64,000 nucleotides of DNA from Pipra filicauda (taxonomy: Eukaryota > Chordata > Aves > Passeriformes > Pipridae), in NCBI RefSeq assembly GCF_003945595.2, contig NW_024104909.1:2046001-2110000 (forward strand), read 5' to 3'. Below the pieces are notes generated by a model, which had not been told where the DNA came from, ran no database searches, and saw only the letters and a program-made list of their open reading frames with translations. Positions 24,668 to 37,286 of this stretch are shown piece after piece. The stretch's first letter is position 1; every line of letters starts with the position of its first letter. Both the position numbers and the translations under genes were made by a program.

Positions 24668-27600
24668 GTAAGTGCCTTCTTTTAATGTAATTTGTCAGGC
24701 AACTCCAGTAGGTGGGTTTTGCTTTGATTGATTTTTTTTTTATTATTTTTGGGTAAAGCCTGTGAAATTATGTGTGTATGTTCTATAAAGTTTTCAAACA
24801 ATAACTTTCCTAATGCTGTATTTTAACTTCTATGGAGACAAACACTTTTACTCTGCTAAATATACTTCTTTTAGAAATTTGAAAAACTGCTTGTTCAGAA
24901 GGGAATTATAGTCTTAATTTGATTATACTATGAACAGTTTAAAAGGCAGTTGCACTTCCTGTTCTTAATTTTCATTATTAACAAAATTATTATGTCTTTC
25001 ATGATAATATTGACATACCATGTTAAGTATTTGTAAGACAGCAAGATAAGGACTGTTTTTTCTTCCTTTATAGATAGTATTTTGATGCTGATTTTTTTTT
25101 TCTTTTAAAGGGTTTATTAAAAAAATGTTTCCAGTTTTATTTTGTGAACTAATATAAAATGCATTTTTAGTAGTGTTCTTCACCTTACTTATGATAAAAA
25201 GTAAGAAATAAAGGCATCACACAGAAGCCTTCAATTACAAAAAACAATTGTCAGAAGTAAATGTCAATCCAGCTTTAAAGCATTTTCTCACTACAGAGAG
25301 TAACCTGTTCTGTTTAAAAATCTATTTCTACTGAAAATCTGGAGCTAGAATGCAGTTCTGGATTCCAGATCTGTGCAGTGTTTCTCTGTGCCAAGTAGTA
25401 ACTGAGTCTGTGGAAGTGTTGAGGATGTACATGTAATTTAAAATCTCTGACATCAGCTGGCCCTCACTGCTGTGAAACTGGGCCCTGCAGGCTGCAGGTT
25501 CCGAGCGTTCTCTTTAATGAACATGTCCAGGTGCTTCCACTTAGGTACATGTCAGTTTAAAGTGTGTTAAAATGCACTTTGGGACCTTATTTCTAAACAC
25601 CAAGTTCTGACTTTTTTTGCTGTGGGCATCAACTGTTAAAATTGCCCAACCCAAAGGGTTTTTTTTTTTTTATTATGTGTATTATGGGAAAAGTTGTCAA
25701 GGGCCTGACAAGCTTTGGACAGCAGTTTTATTCAGGTGTTGTATTTCTTTTTCCTTTCGTTGCAACTTGCCTTTTGCCTAGCAGAGGTACCAGCCTGTTG
25801 CCAGGAAAACATTTTGGGTTTTTTTTCATTGTTTCTGATAGGATGGTTTCTCCCTCAGTGTGAATTACAGGAGCTGTGTATCTGATGGTTCCTCTTGGCC
25901 TCAGTGTCTGCTCTGGGTTGGAGTGGTTTCATGAGGAGTTGTGTCCATCTTCCATGGTTTGGGTTATCCACACCCACCCAGCTGTCTGACCCAGAAAGGG
26001 GCATCTCCTCCAGTGTAGAATAAGTGATCTGGCTTTTTCTGAGACAGCCCAGGCCCTGGGACTGAACACGTGAACTGAAATGGAAGAGCACGACATTCCA
26101 TGTTATCCTATGATTTATTTCTTCCCTGCCCCAGTGTGCTCACTTCCCTGTCCCTTCTTGCTCTCAGAAGCAGTGGCCTGAAGGTGAGGGGGCAGCCAGG
26201 GGGTCTCCAAACTTACTGTGGAAGCCAGAGGATCTCTCTCTCTTTGTCTGTCTCTTACTGAATCCTTGAGGTTGAAGATCTGGAAGTTGTCCTTCTTAAA
26301 GTGCTGAGTTCCATGAATTTCTCACCCTTTTGCCTGTGACTCCTGGTGCACACAGACACATCTTAAGGTTTGCAGACTCCTCTCTGATCCTGTCTCACGT
26401 CAGACATGAGGTTTTGGGCTATGGTTTGTTTTTTTGGCCTGCTAAAAGTGCGATGTTGATCCCATGACAATGACAGTGTGCAATGTTCTGCCTTCCACAG
26501 GCAGAAACTGGAGTCAGCAGAAGGGATTGTCTAGAAAACCCTTAAATTTGTCTTCTTCATTTTGGTAATTTGTGGAAGCACTTTGAAAAAAAAAACAAAA
26601 AACAGAAATGTAATAAATACCTGCTGTTACATGACAGGTTTCAACTTTTCTCTGTGTTTAGTCCCAAAAGCTCAAGTGGCAGTTGTACTTTACAGTCCAG
26701 GCAAATAGATATCTAATGATCTGTGCAGTGATCATCAAATAAAGACACATCAATCTTGGTTACTAGTAATGCATTGTTTCATGTTTGTTGAAAGCATCAG
26801 TTAAGAATTTAATGTAATTCATAGAAGCTGAAACATCGGAAATAAATATTTTTATTTCATCTATCTTGAAATCAAGACAAACTACTGCAATTAGGACATG
26901 CATCATTAGTGTCTAATAATTTGCACTTCCATAATGAAATATACTCCTAATGAACTATATCATTAACAATTAATGGAAAATTTTCCCCCTTAACCACAAA
27001 ATACAAACCTGCAAGGTGCCTTTTCTCACATTCTTTTTTTTCCTGAAGTTTCTTAATCTCTAACTTCTGAAGTAGAAATTTATATAACCATGACTAAATC
27101 ATTTCCTGGAGGCAAACTCAAATGTAATAACTGTATTTAGTATTTTGAAACCTATTATTCTATAAATTACAAAATACCATTTGGTTATCATAACCACTTC
27201 ATCACTGTGATCTGTCTCTCCTTCCATTGTCTTATACTGACCTTTTTGTGTAAGATTCTATTTATTTTCTACAAGGATAAAAGCTCTCAGGTTTGAGGAT
27301 AAGTAATGCACAATGTGCTCTAACTGGCCTGTATTATTTTGCATTACTAACCTGCACTTACCACTGCCAGCAGTGGACCAATAAATGCATACACAACCCA
27401 TTTCCTACCCAGTCAATGCTATTTTCTGTCTTTGTCACACCCACCCCTCTTTTTTTTTTTTTAATTGATCTCATACCTTCTCTCTGAACATCACAATATT
27501 GGATGCTTAACAAACCATGTGATCATGGAAATGTCTCAGCTTTGCTTCTCAAAGAAACATATGTGGAAACATGACCCTTAAATTTTCACAGGAAGAAACC

Positions 27601-28921
27601 TGTTAAAAACATACCAAGTGTGATTTTTGTAGAACTACCCTGATAGCTGAAGCTGGTTAGGGTTTTGGATGTTTTGGAATTTGAGTCATCATTTCAAAGC
27701 CTGTGGTGTTTTGCTCTTGCAAGGGCTCTGACAGATGGTTGGGTTGTTTTTCTTTCTACTCATGTTTTCTAATAGAACTGTGTGTGTTGGGCACAAACAA
27801 AATGGTTGTGCTTAAAGGGAATTATTAAGGATATTGGCTGTTTTTCCAAGAGGGAGACCATGTGGAATCCTTTGCAATCTTTGCTTCCATTTGATGTAAC
27901 CAAACTGTAGTCTCTGTGTCCACTCTAAGACTGCTAATATGTACAGCCTTTTTGTTGTTGTTGCTCTTACATCAGCTTGATCATCTCCTGTTACCTGAAA
28001 AACATGCCCCTAATAAATCTTCCTTGGTTTTGATTTTAGTTCGCATCTTTATTTGATCTGAACAATTACATTTTTTTCTTGTTTGTTTTTTTTTTTCCCA
28101 TATGTTTATATGGGATTTGCTTTGAACAGGAATCTTCGAAAATATTAAAACCAGAGAAACTGTAAATAAGATTTCTCTCAGTCCTGCTCTGTCTTTGAGG
28201 TCTGAACAGAGCACAAAGGACATACTTTGTTTTACCCTGCAATTGCGTTTGTCACGTCATCAAATTAATTCATGGCAAGGCTGTGAAACCAAAACTGATA
28301 TAAAGTTATCCTCCCCCTGCTCCCTGACATCCCTTTTGTTACAATTCCATCTCAAATGGAAACCTGTGACACCAAAGAGTGAGTGGAAAGTTAAATCCCA
28401 CTGACCTTTCTGCGCCGGGTAACTTTGTTTCAGCCGGTTTTTACTGTGCAGGGAATGTTTTATTCCTCAGCTTTGGCTGCTTCATTTGTGGTTTATTCCA
28501 ACCCTGTCCCAGTAATGGGCTGTGTTTGCTGTGATGTGCAGGGACATTTCTCCTGCCTCTTCCTTGCAGGCACGATAATGTTGCCCCTTAAGCAGCAGCT
28601 CAGCACCATTAAAGAGGGGGCTCAAGGTCGCTCAGGGTCTCCTGCTTCGTTTTCTGCTCCTGAAAAGGAAAGCAGCTCATGGAGAGAACATTTTTGAGAT
28701 GCATCTTGACTTCCAAATTTACCACTTTGGAGCTGAGAGGCTTTACGAGAGCAATAGAGTTTATGGGTGTGCATTAGGGCAATAACCTGATAGGTCAGTA
28801 AGTTGGAAAAGTTCCCTGTAGTGACATAATGTTTCATAACTCCCCGTTACCTTCTGTGGGATATGGGATAGGCAGTAATGCCTTTCTTTCTTTTTCAGTG
28901 CCTGCTGTGGAAAATATTTAA

Positions 28922-28939
28922 TTTTTTTTTTTTTTTTTT
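28922..28939 (+). repeat. Poly-T tract (18 T)
   Basis: A homopolymer run. The sequence that follows contains no recognisable retroposed body. Confidence 0.85.
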
Positions 28940-30421
28940 AGTACCTTCTGTCAGTGGATCTCAAATTACTTCACAAACAAATTAAAAACACCTATGAGGA
29001 AAGTACTTACAGTTATATTGCTGGAGTTACATATGGGGAAATAGAAGTGTGAAGGGGAAACGTAGGCAAGGTTATACAGTGTGTCTGAGACAAAATGAGG
29101 AGAAAAAGAAACAGTATTACAAATATATTTTGCTTTGTCTATTCTATGGCTACTTAAGATTTTTTTTTATAGTGGTGATATGAAGATTTTTTTCATGACA
29201 GTGTATGGGAATTTTTTTTATTAGGAGAAAGAATATTTATGTAATTTCTCTAATCTTCAGGTTACTGTGGGAGGGGTTTAATAAGGGTATCAAATAATGA
29301 GGAGCTGATAAGCATCATGGAGGGACTCAGTGAACTAGTGACATCCAAGATATGGATATATTTTATACTGTTTCATTGTAATCCCTTTTTCTGCTGTTTA
29401 GGGGCTCACTGGCAGTGAACATGAGTATCATTTTTATTCCCTTTTGAAGGGATCATGCAATCTGAATAATTTTGTAGGTTTTTGAGATGCATCTTTACTC
29501 ACATTAATAGAAATTAATTTTTTGGTGAGAGAAGATCACTGACTCCAATGGATTGGTAAGGAAGTGTCTAAATTGTGATGGATAGAGGTTTAGAGGAACC
29601 TAAGGAAGTTTTGAACATTAATGAGCTTTCTGTTGTCTAGTAGGGTGAACAAACGGACCACACAAAGTAGAGAGGATTGACCAGAGGTTCAGAAACCAGG
29701 GGGAGTAACCCAGGAGGGAGAATAATGAGCTGTTCCAAGAATAGTATCCTCCTGTCACAGTACACCAGAGGTTTGCACTGACATCCCAGCTCATGCAAGT
29801 CAGATTTCCATGGCACTTCTTGAGTCTTCCTCAGTACAGAGCTGGAAGTTTTCACGACTTCCTCAAAAGGGTAAAATTACCTGAAGGGGGTGTGGTGTTT
29901 GTAATTTGTTTGCTTGTCACCAGAAAAGTTACTTGATATCCATGGCTGACTCCTTCACAATTATTTTAATGCAAGGTCTGTTGCACTTCAGATATCCTAA
30001 AATTCAGAAAGCTGAATCAAACCCACAGTCTAAGTTGTTTAGGCATCACTTATTGTTTTTCTTACTACTTTTAGTGATATTTTGAAATCAGAGGGGTTTG
30101 GTTTTTTTCCTTGTCTTAGTTTATGTTCTTTTCAAGTAAAAACACTAATTCTGGAAAAAAAACCAGGGAGCTGAAAGTTGCCCTGGAACTTAACACGCTG
30201 CATTAGTCAGCCTAATAAATATTGGCAATTCTAATGTGAGGAAAGACTCAGAAATGCAGTCCCTTTCCTGGCATGTGGCTTGACACAGTGCAGAGCCTTG
30301 CTGCAAAGTTCCACCGTATTTGAATGCTCTTAATGTCAGTCCTATTACTGCTCTCTTGTTCTTCCTGTCACTGACATGCAATTATGGGATTTCACAACTG
30401 AAGTGGTGACAGTTGCTCCTC

Positions 30422-30434
30422 TGTGTGTGTGTGT
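30422..30434 (+). repeat. (TG)6 microsatellite
   Basis: A short perfect TG run followed by ctgtctg-type units. Confidence 0.8.
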
Positions 30435-33400
30435 CTGTCTTTCCCCTTAATCCAACTCTATCTAGCAATCTGTAATTTGATAAAGTGGAATTGAAGTGAC
30501 AGGCGTGACAGAAGTGCCAAAACAATAATTTGACCTCCCACTGAAGTGTCAACGTGTTCTGCTGCATGACTTTTACATATGCTGAGTACACAGAAGGGAC
30601 ATGGATAGTATATTTATGGTGCTGCAATACCTGGGAAGGCAGTGCTAAAAAAAGCTTTTACTACACTCTGTCTTTTTGCCAATGTGTTCCATCCTTAGCC
30701 ATCACCTTTTCTAGCCCTGTATTACTATGTACAAACATAATTGCTATTGCAAAACAATTATATTTTTATTGGGAGGTGGTTTTTTTTTTTCAAGTCTTCA
30801 TTTTGAAGATATTTTGGTAAATCTTGAAATTATAATTCTGTGACTATTGAGAGAATTAGTTCTCAAAGGGACTTTTTTATTTTACTTTTTTTTGTTTGTT
30901 TTGAAATTTCCTCTCTCTTTAAATAAATTTCATTGGGTATATGAGACATTCCTACTAATAACTCCTAAAAATCTCACAGAGCTAGAACAGAATTCTTTTA
31001 TATGCCTGAATAAAAAAAAAATATTTTCACTGAAGTAAATGTATGCACAAGTTACTTTGGCATATATTCATATGTGCTGCACCTGCATTGCATACAAGTA
31101 AATTATATTTCATCTTGGGACAAGGAAGGGGACAGAAGAAAGAAACTTTTTGCTTTAATACTCAGCTAAATATAAAGTTAAAATATTCAGATTTGGGGGG
31201 AAAAAAAATCAAGTGGAGAGGGAGAACTGAAGTCTGATGCTAATTATCTGTCAAAATTAACTGAAAAATAATTCATGGGAGACTGAAGCCTTGCTGAACT
31301 TTTGATTACGTCTGGCCATTAAGTTTTCAGTAGGTATGAGAACACAGAGGGGAATTGGCTTTTGAAGTTCTACAAAAAAGGGAACAAACCCCAAATCTAT
31401 TAGTATGCTGTGAATGGAAACATGTCTTGGACCTCCTTTGTGTTTGTGAACTGATAAAACTTTACAGCAATGGGAAAGTGCAACTTCTGCTACTGTGTGG
31501 TGAAACTTTTCCTTTTGAAAGGTTTGGGTTTTCATAACCCAGACTCCACTGCAGCAGGAGGGCAGAGTTGACCTTTGCAGCTGTCTTAGCTAATAATTTC
31601 CAGTTATTGGCCTGACCTGTCAGATCCTCTGCAACATCCCAGATACCCAGGCCAAATAACCTGGGTTTAAATGCATTCACTGTGTCTTAGTCTGTACTTT
31701 TATATTGTACACATACACCAAAGTGTTTCATGGGCGTTGCTGCTCGAGAAAAGTAAGTTTCAAGTTGATATTTTCTTCCCTGTTTTATTTTCCTGCTTTT
31801 TAAATAAAGATTTGGGAGATTTGACAAAGAAGTTATCGGTATTTAACAGTATGTACAGATGAACCACCTTATTTATAGATACTTCTGTGGTCACTGTCAG
31901 TTGTGGCTGGAGGGGTTGTGAGACAGGGAAAGCATCAGGATCCTGATCACTTGGTCTCCCAGAGTGTTTTGGAGTGTTTATATCAAAACTACCAGGGTTG
32001 TTTTTTTTTTTGAGGGTTCATCTCAAAGCCTGCCAGGGCTCTGGCAGCACTTTCAGGCTGACCCCTTGTTGTGTTCCCTAAGCCTGGGGGAGGCTCTTTG
32101 TTTTTCGAGGGTTTTTTTGGACATGGTCTAAAGAGCACTGAAGGGGGAGGGAAGTCTTACACTGCCATGAGCAGAATTATCTCTGTGTCAGGCACAACAG
32201 TCTCAAGTTGAGGACTTTTCTGTCATTTAACTTACTGCCAACCAACACAAACCCTCAGTTACTGAGCGAAAAAAATAATATATGGAATGGGAATTGGGTC
32301 CATCCCAGTTCTGCTGGTGAGGTGAAGGGCAGCAGGGGTGGTTGAGGTGGGTTGTGTGAGGGTGCCAGTGCCATGGCACCAGTTTGGGACAGGGCAGTCA
32401 CGTCAGGGGTTTGTGGCTCTGTGTGCAGGACGTGGAGCCAGATGGAACCAATTCTGAGCAGCAGCCACTGGTGCTGAGGGGCTGCTCCTGCCCAGAACCT
32501 CTCTCAGCTCAGGGCTGTGGGACAGTCCCAGGAAAGGAAACCAAAATAATTTGGTAAAAGGCACCTCAGATTCCAAAGGGTGGGTGGTGAGGTCGAGGGG
32601 GTGGCAGGAAGCTGCAGGTCAGTCCTCAGGCAGCTACTGAAGCATCTGGGGTCCCTGAAGGCTGTCAAAGCCACAATATTTTTAATGGTTTCTTTGATTA
32701 ATTATTTTTTTTAGCCCTTTTTAATTATTTTTTCTTTTTGGTAATGCTTTTTTATGTTTTTACCTCTCGGTAAGAATTCAAAGGCACGTTTTAGCCAAAA
32801 ACCTAGCTGGACGTTAGAGACATTTGTTTAAAATAAGAAATATATACGTTCCTACAAGTTAACCAAGAATGATGTTCTGAACAGTGGGTTAAAAGTCTCT
32901 GTTTCAGCAGCAGGAGGCAGAGGCTGAAGGTGGTTTTGGCTATTTCTGTGCACTGGGAATTGCACACCCTTATCTTTGACCCTCATCTTGAATTTTCCGT
33001 ATGGAATAAATGCTGGAATTTCAAGGTTGGGGACATTGAAATGATAGAATTTAGTGACTGTAAAAAACTTTTCACTTCATCTGTTTGAGCTGAGCCTCAT
33101 ATTCCTAGTCACTACCTATTTTTGTAACCTGGAACTTCACTTTTGTTTTTTGACATATGAAAATATAATCTCTGACAGGATGTGTGTGCCCTTTAATATA
33201 ATCGTTTAACACTTTTACTGGATGAGCTTTGAAATATTTTAAAACTTAAGTCAGTTTTGGGAGAAGCAAAGAGGAAGCAAAAGGGGTTTGTAGAATCCCT
33301 CCTACCTCTGAGTTTACATGCTTAAATAATTAACCCGAGGTTTAAAATGCTGGGCGTTCGGCTTCAATTTTTATTACAAGCTGTCATTATTACCATCACT

Positions 33401-34649
33401 TGTTCCTGCTCAAAATGTGCTTCCTGTGTTTGGACAAACATATATAATCAGTTCCTTGAGGCAGGTGAGCTGTGGCCGTGATGGCAGCAGGTGGAGCAGG
33501 TCGGTGTTTGCCGGGAGAGGGAGCAGAAACACAGAGCTGAGGAACTCCCGGGAGAACTTGGGATAACGAGCCCACTGTGGGAAGCCACTTAGTGCCCTCC
33601 ACTCATGGGCAATTGGAGAGTTTATCCAGCTGATAAGAGTATTTATTCTGGCAGAAAGCTCCCAGATGGTAACATTTAGCAAATATGTACTTCCCTTCCT
33701 TCTCTTACACATCAGACTTGCTGATAGACTTTTTATTAGCAAAGTAATCTTCCAGATGCTCTTTCATTAAAGTGAGGTACAGAGATATTTTCCATTGATT
33801 TTTTTTTTTATTCCTAATTTTAGGAAATGCATTCTGATTTTCTTTCTTTAAAATTACAGGACAGTATCTCATATATTTTTACATATTAGCTGATTAAACT
33901 TGCCAGAACATTCTTCATGGAATACTTGCCAACTTGGCTTTTTCAGTTCTCCAAAAGGTAAAACAAACAAATTAGAGATTGTAATTTGTAAGTATATCCA
34001 ATTTCTGTGGTTAATTCAAGGTTTTAGAAAATGTCAGATGTTCCAAAAGAGGGAATATAGGGATTGAGGAGCCATAAAATAAATGAAGTGTTTTTCCTTG
34101 ACTCTGTGTGTCCCAACAGTACATCTGGGATGTATCGTGTGAACCACGTTGGGCTCAGAAATGTTTATTGGCCATGTAGAACCTCAATTCTTGAAAGTAC
34201 CAGCACTTTAGAAGGAAGTACGTGTCTAAAAGCATTAAAATATAATTTTTTTCTGACTGAGAACATGTCTGTCTGTGTTTGGCCATATAAGTGTTTTTTT
34301 TTCTCCACATTTTAATTTTCCATTCAGCAAGGGAAATAGCCACGGTTGACTTAACAGGTCTTTGAAACAGGTGTTCTCTTTTCATGAAGTATCCTTACAG
34401 ATCCTTGTTGGTCAGGTGGCAGCCTAGAGATTGCATATTTCTCCAGGGGAAAAAAAAAAAAAGGTAATGCCAGTTCTTTTATAGTTCTTCTAAGTCTTTA
34501 TAGTACAGCTCCTGTTAAAAGAAACCCACAAACATGCTGCTATAGGGGAGGTTGCAGTTGCTTTGTCTTTATCTAACACCTGACAGACAGTCTGACCTCA
34601 GGCAGCTCCTCTGTGATGCAAAGCTTGCATGGTCCAGGATCTCCTCACT

Positions 34650-34694
34650 GAAACTTGGAAATGAAAACACTGAAACATAGGAAACTTGGAAATG
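34650..34694 (+). repeat. Short direct repeat, 31-bp period
   Basis: The 14-mer gaaacttggaaatg occurs at 34650-34663 and again at 34681-34694, with a further partial ctgaaaca copy between. It is probably a slippage or small duplication event in non-coding DNA. Confidence 0.75.
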
Positions 34695-35301
34695 GGACTT
34701 GAAATTTGTGCAAAGAACTTGATGCAGGCCAGTGCTTCCTTGTTCTATGTCATAAAACGGAGAGAGTTAAATAACATTCCTTCTGTATCAAAAAGCTGTA
34801 TCTCTATGGAAAGTTTAAATTTTGACGTTGAAAATTGAAATCCTTGTAGGAATTGAACTACATGTTGCATTTTTGCATTTCTTCTCCTTATAACCGGTAG
34901 CAAGAGGTTTCTTATGGAAATTTTTAGGAATATTAGATATTCAGAAATCTCCTATGTAAGTACCTTTTTCTTGCTGCTCCATGTCATCAGCGTGACTGTG
35001 GATGAGGAAGGAGGTGGTGTATTGACCCTTAATGCATATGGGCTGATGGATCCTATGCCTGCAGCAGTATGGGAATCTGTCTTTGAATCTTACACCATGA
35101 ACCTTTGGAGCTCTGTTATTCTTCCTTTCTGTGAGCCCCCACTGTTGGTACCCAGGTATTGTTCAGAATTTGGCTCATTGTGGAGATTCTTTTCAGGAAC
35201 TGAGGCTGTCTGAAAACAGGGATCAAAATGGAAGTATTGCTTATGCTTAACAGCCTGACCACAGCAAAGGAAAGAATGCAAACCCAAAGGATTTCATCCC
35301 T

Positions 35302-35880
35302 TGTGATGGGTTGACTGAGGCCAGTAGCTGAGTCACCCCCGGGCACTTGCTCATTCCCACCTGCCCAAGGGGATTGGAGAGAGAGAGGAAAGGCAAAAGC
35401 AAGAAAATTCATGGATCGAGATAAAAGATGGTTTATTAAGTGGGGAAACCAAAAAACCTGAACAAAACCAAACCCCAGGAGATGCAGAGGAGTCTGCAGT
35501 CCCCACCTCTCCCGTTCAGACTGATGTGCAGCAGCCTGAAAAATGGAACCTTGGAAGGCACAACCCTTCACATCAACACCACTCCTTACCCTCTTCTCCT
35601 GCCCTGGTTTTGTGGCTGAGCGTGATGTCCCAGGGCATGGGCGATTGCTCTGGCCAGTTTGGGTCAGCTGTGGCCTCTCCCCACAATCACCTGCCACCCT
35701 CCTGCTCTCTGGGTGTGGGGGTGTCAGCAGGAGCAAGAGGAAAGCCTTGATGCTGTGCAAGCCCTGGTCAGGATAACCAAAGTGATGGTGTGTTATCAGC
35801 GCTGGTACAGGGAAGATCTGTCAGGAAGGCTCAGGTTGCTGAAAATGTTTGCAAAACCAAATTACAGCAGCAGAAGAGGA
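35302..35880 (-). mobile_element. Probable solo LTR of an avian endogenous retrovirus
   Basis: The left edge tgtgatgggttgac and the nearby stretch around gatcgagataaaagatgg resemble the ends of avian ERV LTRs, whose reverse complement begins with the same kind of tgtgatgggttgac phrase. On the minus strand an AATAAA signal lies at 35432-35437, consistent with minus orientation and with the TG/CA-type terminus at 35302. The block is GC-richer than its surroundings. A motif near gttatcagcgctggtac (about 35793) matches the distal part of these LTRs; the right edge is not resolved. No gag, pol or env sequence flanks it. The 214-codon minus frame overlapping the block (35116-35760) is not recognisable as any protein. 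The family assignment rests on remembered sequence and needs a repeat-library search. Confidence 0.6.
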
Positions 35881-36811
35881 TTCCTCTGGCCTGTGAGGAA
35901 GCTGTGCTTTTCCTCCTCCTGAGCCAGCAGTCTCTTGTTCATACACAGCTCATACCTGGTACTTATTTATTTGTAGTTGAATAGAGTCTGTAACTCTTTC
36001 AACTGTCTCCCTTCACTGTGCATCTTCCAGCAGTTCCTTGGGAAGCAGAGGACAAGTTTACCCGCTGTTAATGAGCAGGGAAAGCCTCGTGGCATCTAAA
36101 CCTGAGTTTAGACTTGTCCTTTCATCTAGGCATAACTTGGTCAGGTGGCTTTCCAGGAGCACAGGCATGGCAGGATCATCAGTGGCAGATTGTTTTCAGC
36201 ATGTTTGAAGGGGACAGACTGAATCAGACGATTGGTTTGTTTGCCAAATTAATATCTGGGATGTGATCCAACCTGATTAACAGGATGGCTGTGATTGGCT
36301 CATGAAAGGGTAAGCAGACTTTTGGAAGGCTTTTTTCATACCTGCTGGCTCTATTACTTTCCCAGTAGCTTGAACACATGCAAGAATATGCTTCTGTCCA
36401 GTAATCCAATTCATTTCTCATTGATTCCAGTTTGTCTTTTTATGTTGTGTTGGATCTTTTGCCAGGTAAATCTTTTCTCTGTAGCAATAGATTGCTTTTT
36501 ACAGCTGCCTGGCTGTCTGGTGCTGGGCATTTAGATCAAAACTTCCTAGTTCCACTATTTCAGAACTGACTTCTTCAATGGTCATGCAGAGTGTCTTTTC
36601 CTCTAATGAAGCCTGTTATTATAAGAGAATTTATATTTAAATACATATATTATATATATATCCATATTTGCAAATTTGAATATCTATGCATTTTCTATTG
36701 TCTTTGAAACATTATTGATGAGTAAAAGAAGGGTTAATGGATTTTTTTTTCCAGATTTTTCTTACAGAGTTATGTTTTATTGTCTTTCAGTTTGATGGAT
36801 GAGACAGAGAC

Positions 36812-36833
36812 TATGGTTTATATATAAACCATA
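36812..36833. repeat. 22-bp perfect palindrome
   Basis: The half-site TATGGTTTATA is followed directly by its reverse complement with no spacer. An uninterrupted AT-rich palindrome of this length could extrude as a cruciform or bind a dimeric factor. No gene boundary or element end is associated with it. Confidence 0.9.
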
Positions 36834-37250
36834 TGCTTTCCAGATTAGATTGATGTAATCATAGCAGTTTTGCACAGTTCAGCTAAAAATTTGCTCTTGC
36901 TGATCAAGGTCAGGGAAATCCAGGGATTCTGCCATTTATCTCATCTCTTGAGTACTGAAATAGGACACTCAGGGCAATATTAAAAGGACTGGTGTACAGC
37001 CATGTCTCACTGTGTCATACTTGCTGTCTAACAGCTTTTTTAAAAAAAAAAAATCAGGGGTTATTTCTAAAAAAAACCCCAAAACAAATAGTATAAATAG
37101 TGAAAGAAGAATGCTGATATTCAAAGCCTAAAAATAAGATTTCGTTTATGCTTTCCCCCTCCCTGACAGCAGAGTAATGTACAAAAGAATGTTATTTATC
37201 TTTTTTTTTTCTTCTAGATAATGGTGATATGCATTATGCAATATATAGTT

Positions 37251-37286
37251 TATATATTTAGTCAGAACTAAATATATAGTTCTGAC
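37251..37286. repeat. Two overlapping, mutually exclusive hairpins
   Basis: The first inverted repeat is TATATATTTA (37251-37260) paired with TAAATATATA (37269-37278), loop of 8. The second is GTCAGAACT (37261-37269) paired with AGTTCTGAC (37278-37286), loop of 8. The loop of the first is the left arm of the second, so only one can form at a time. Both are perfect. No transcript is evident and the stems are too short for a typical microRNA precursor. Confidence 0.85.

Larger units (their letters stand above)
24680..35290. other. Long non-coding stretch after the exon candidate
   Basis: No further exon of the quality of 24620-24667 is seen. GC-richer patches occur at about 25850-26220, 32000-32660 and 33450-33610; they contain no CpG island and no recognisable element. 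They may be very old repeats or regulatory DNA. Confidence 0.45.

Noticed and set aside
31691..31752. 62-nt plus segment ending at GAAAA|gtaagt
   Set aside because: The acceptor is only moderate and two phases are open, so coding support is lacking.
32000..32660. GC-rich patch that might be a promoter or CpG island
   Set aside because: CpG dinucleotides are sparse and no core promoter or first-exon signal is visible.
35116..35760. 214-codon open frame on the minus strand, the longest in the window
   Set aside because: It overlaps the GC-richer LTR-like block, shows no conserved protein motif and has no splice or promoter context; GC-rich repeat DNA readily holds long chance frames.
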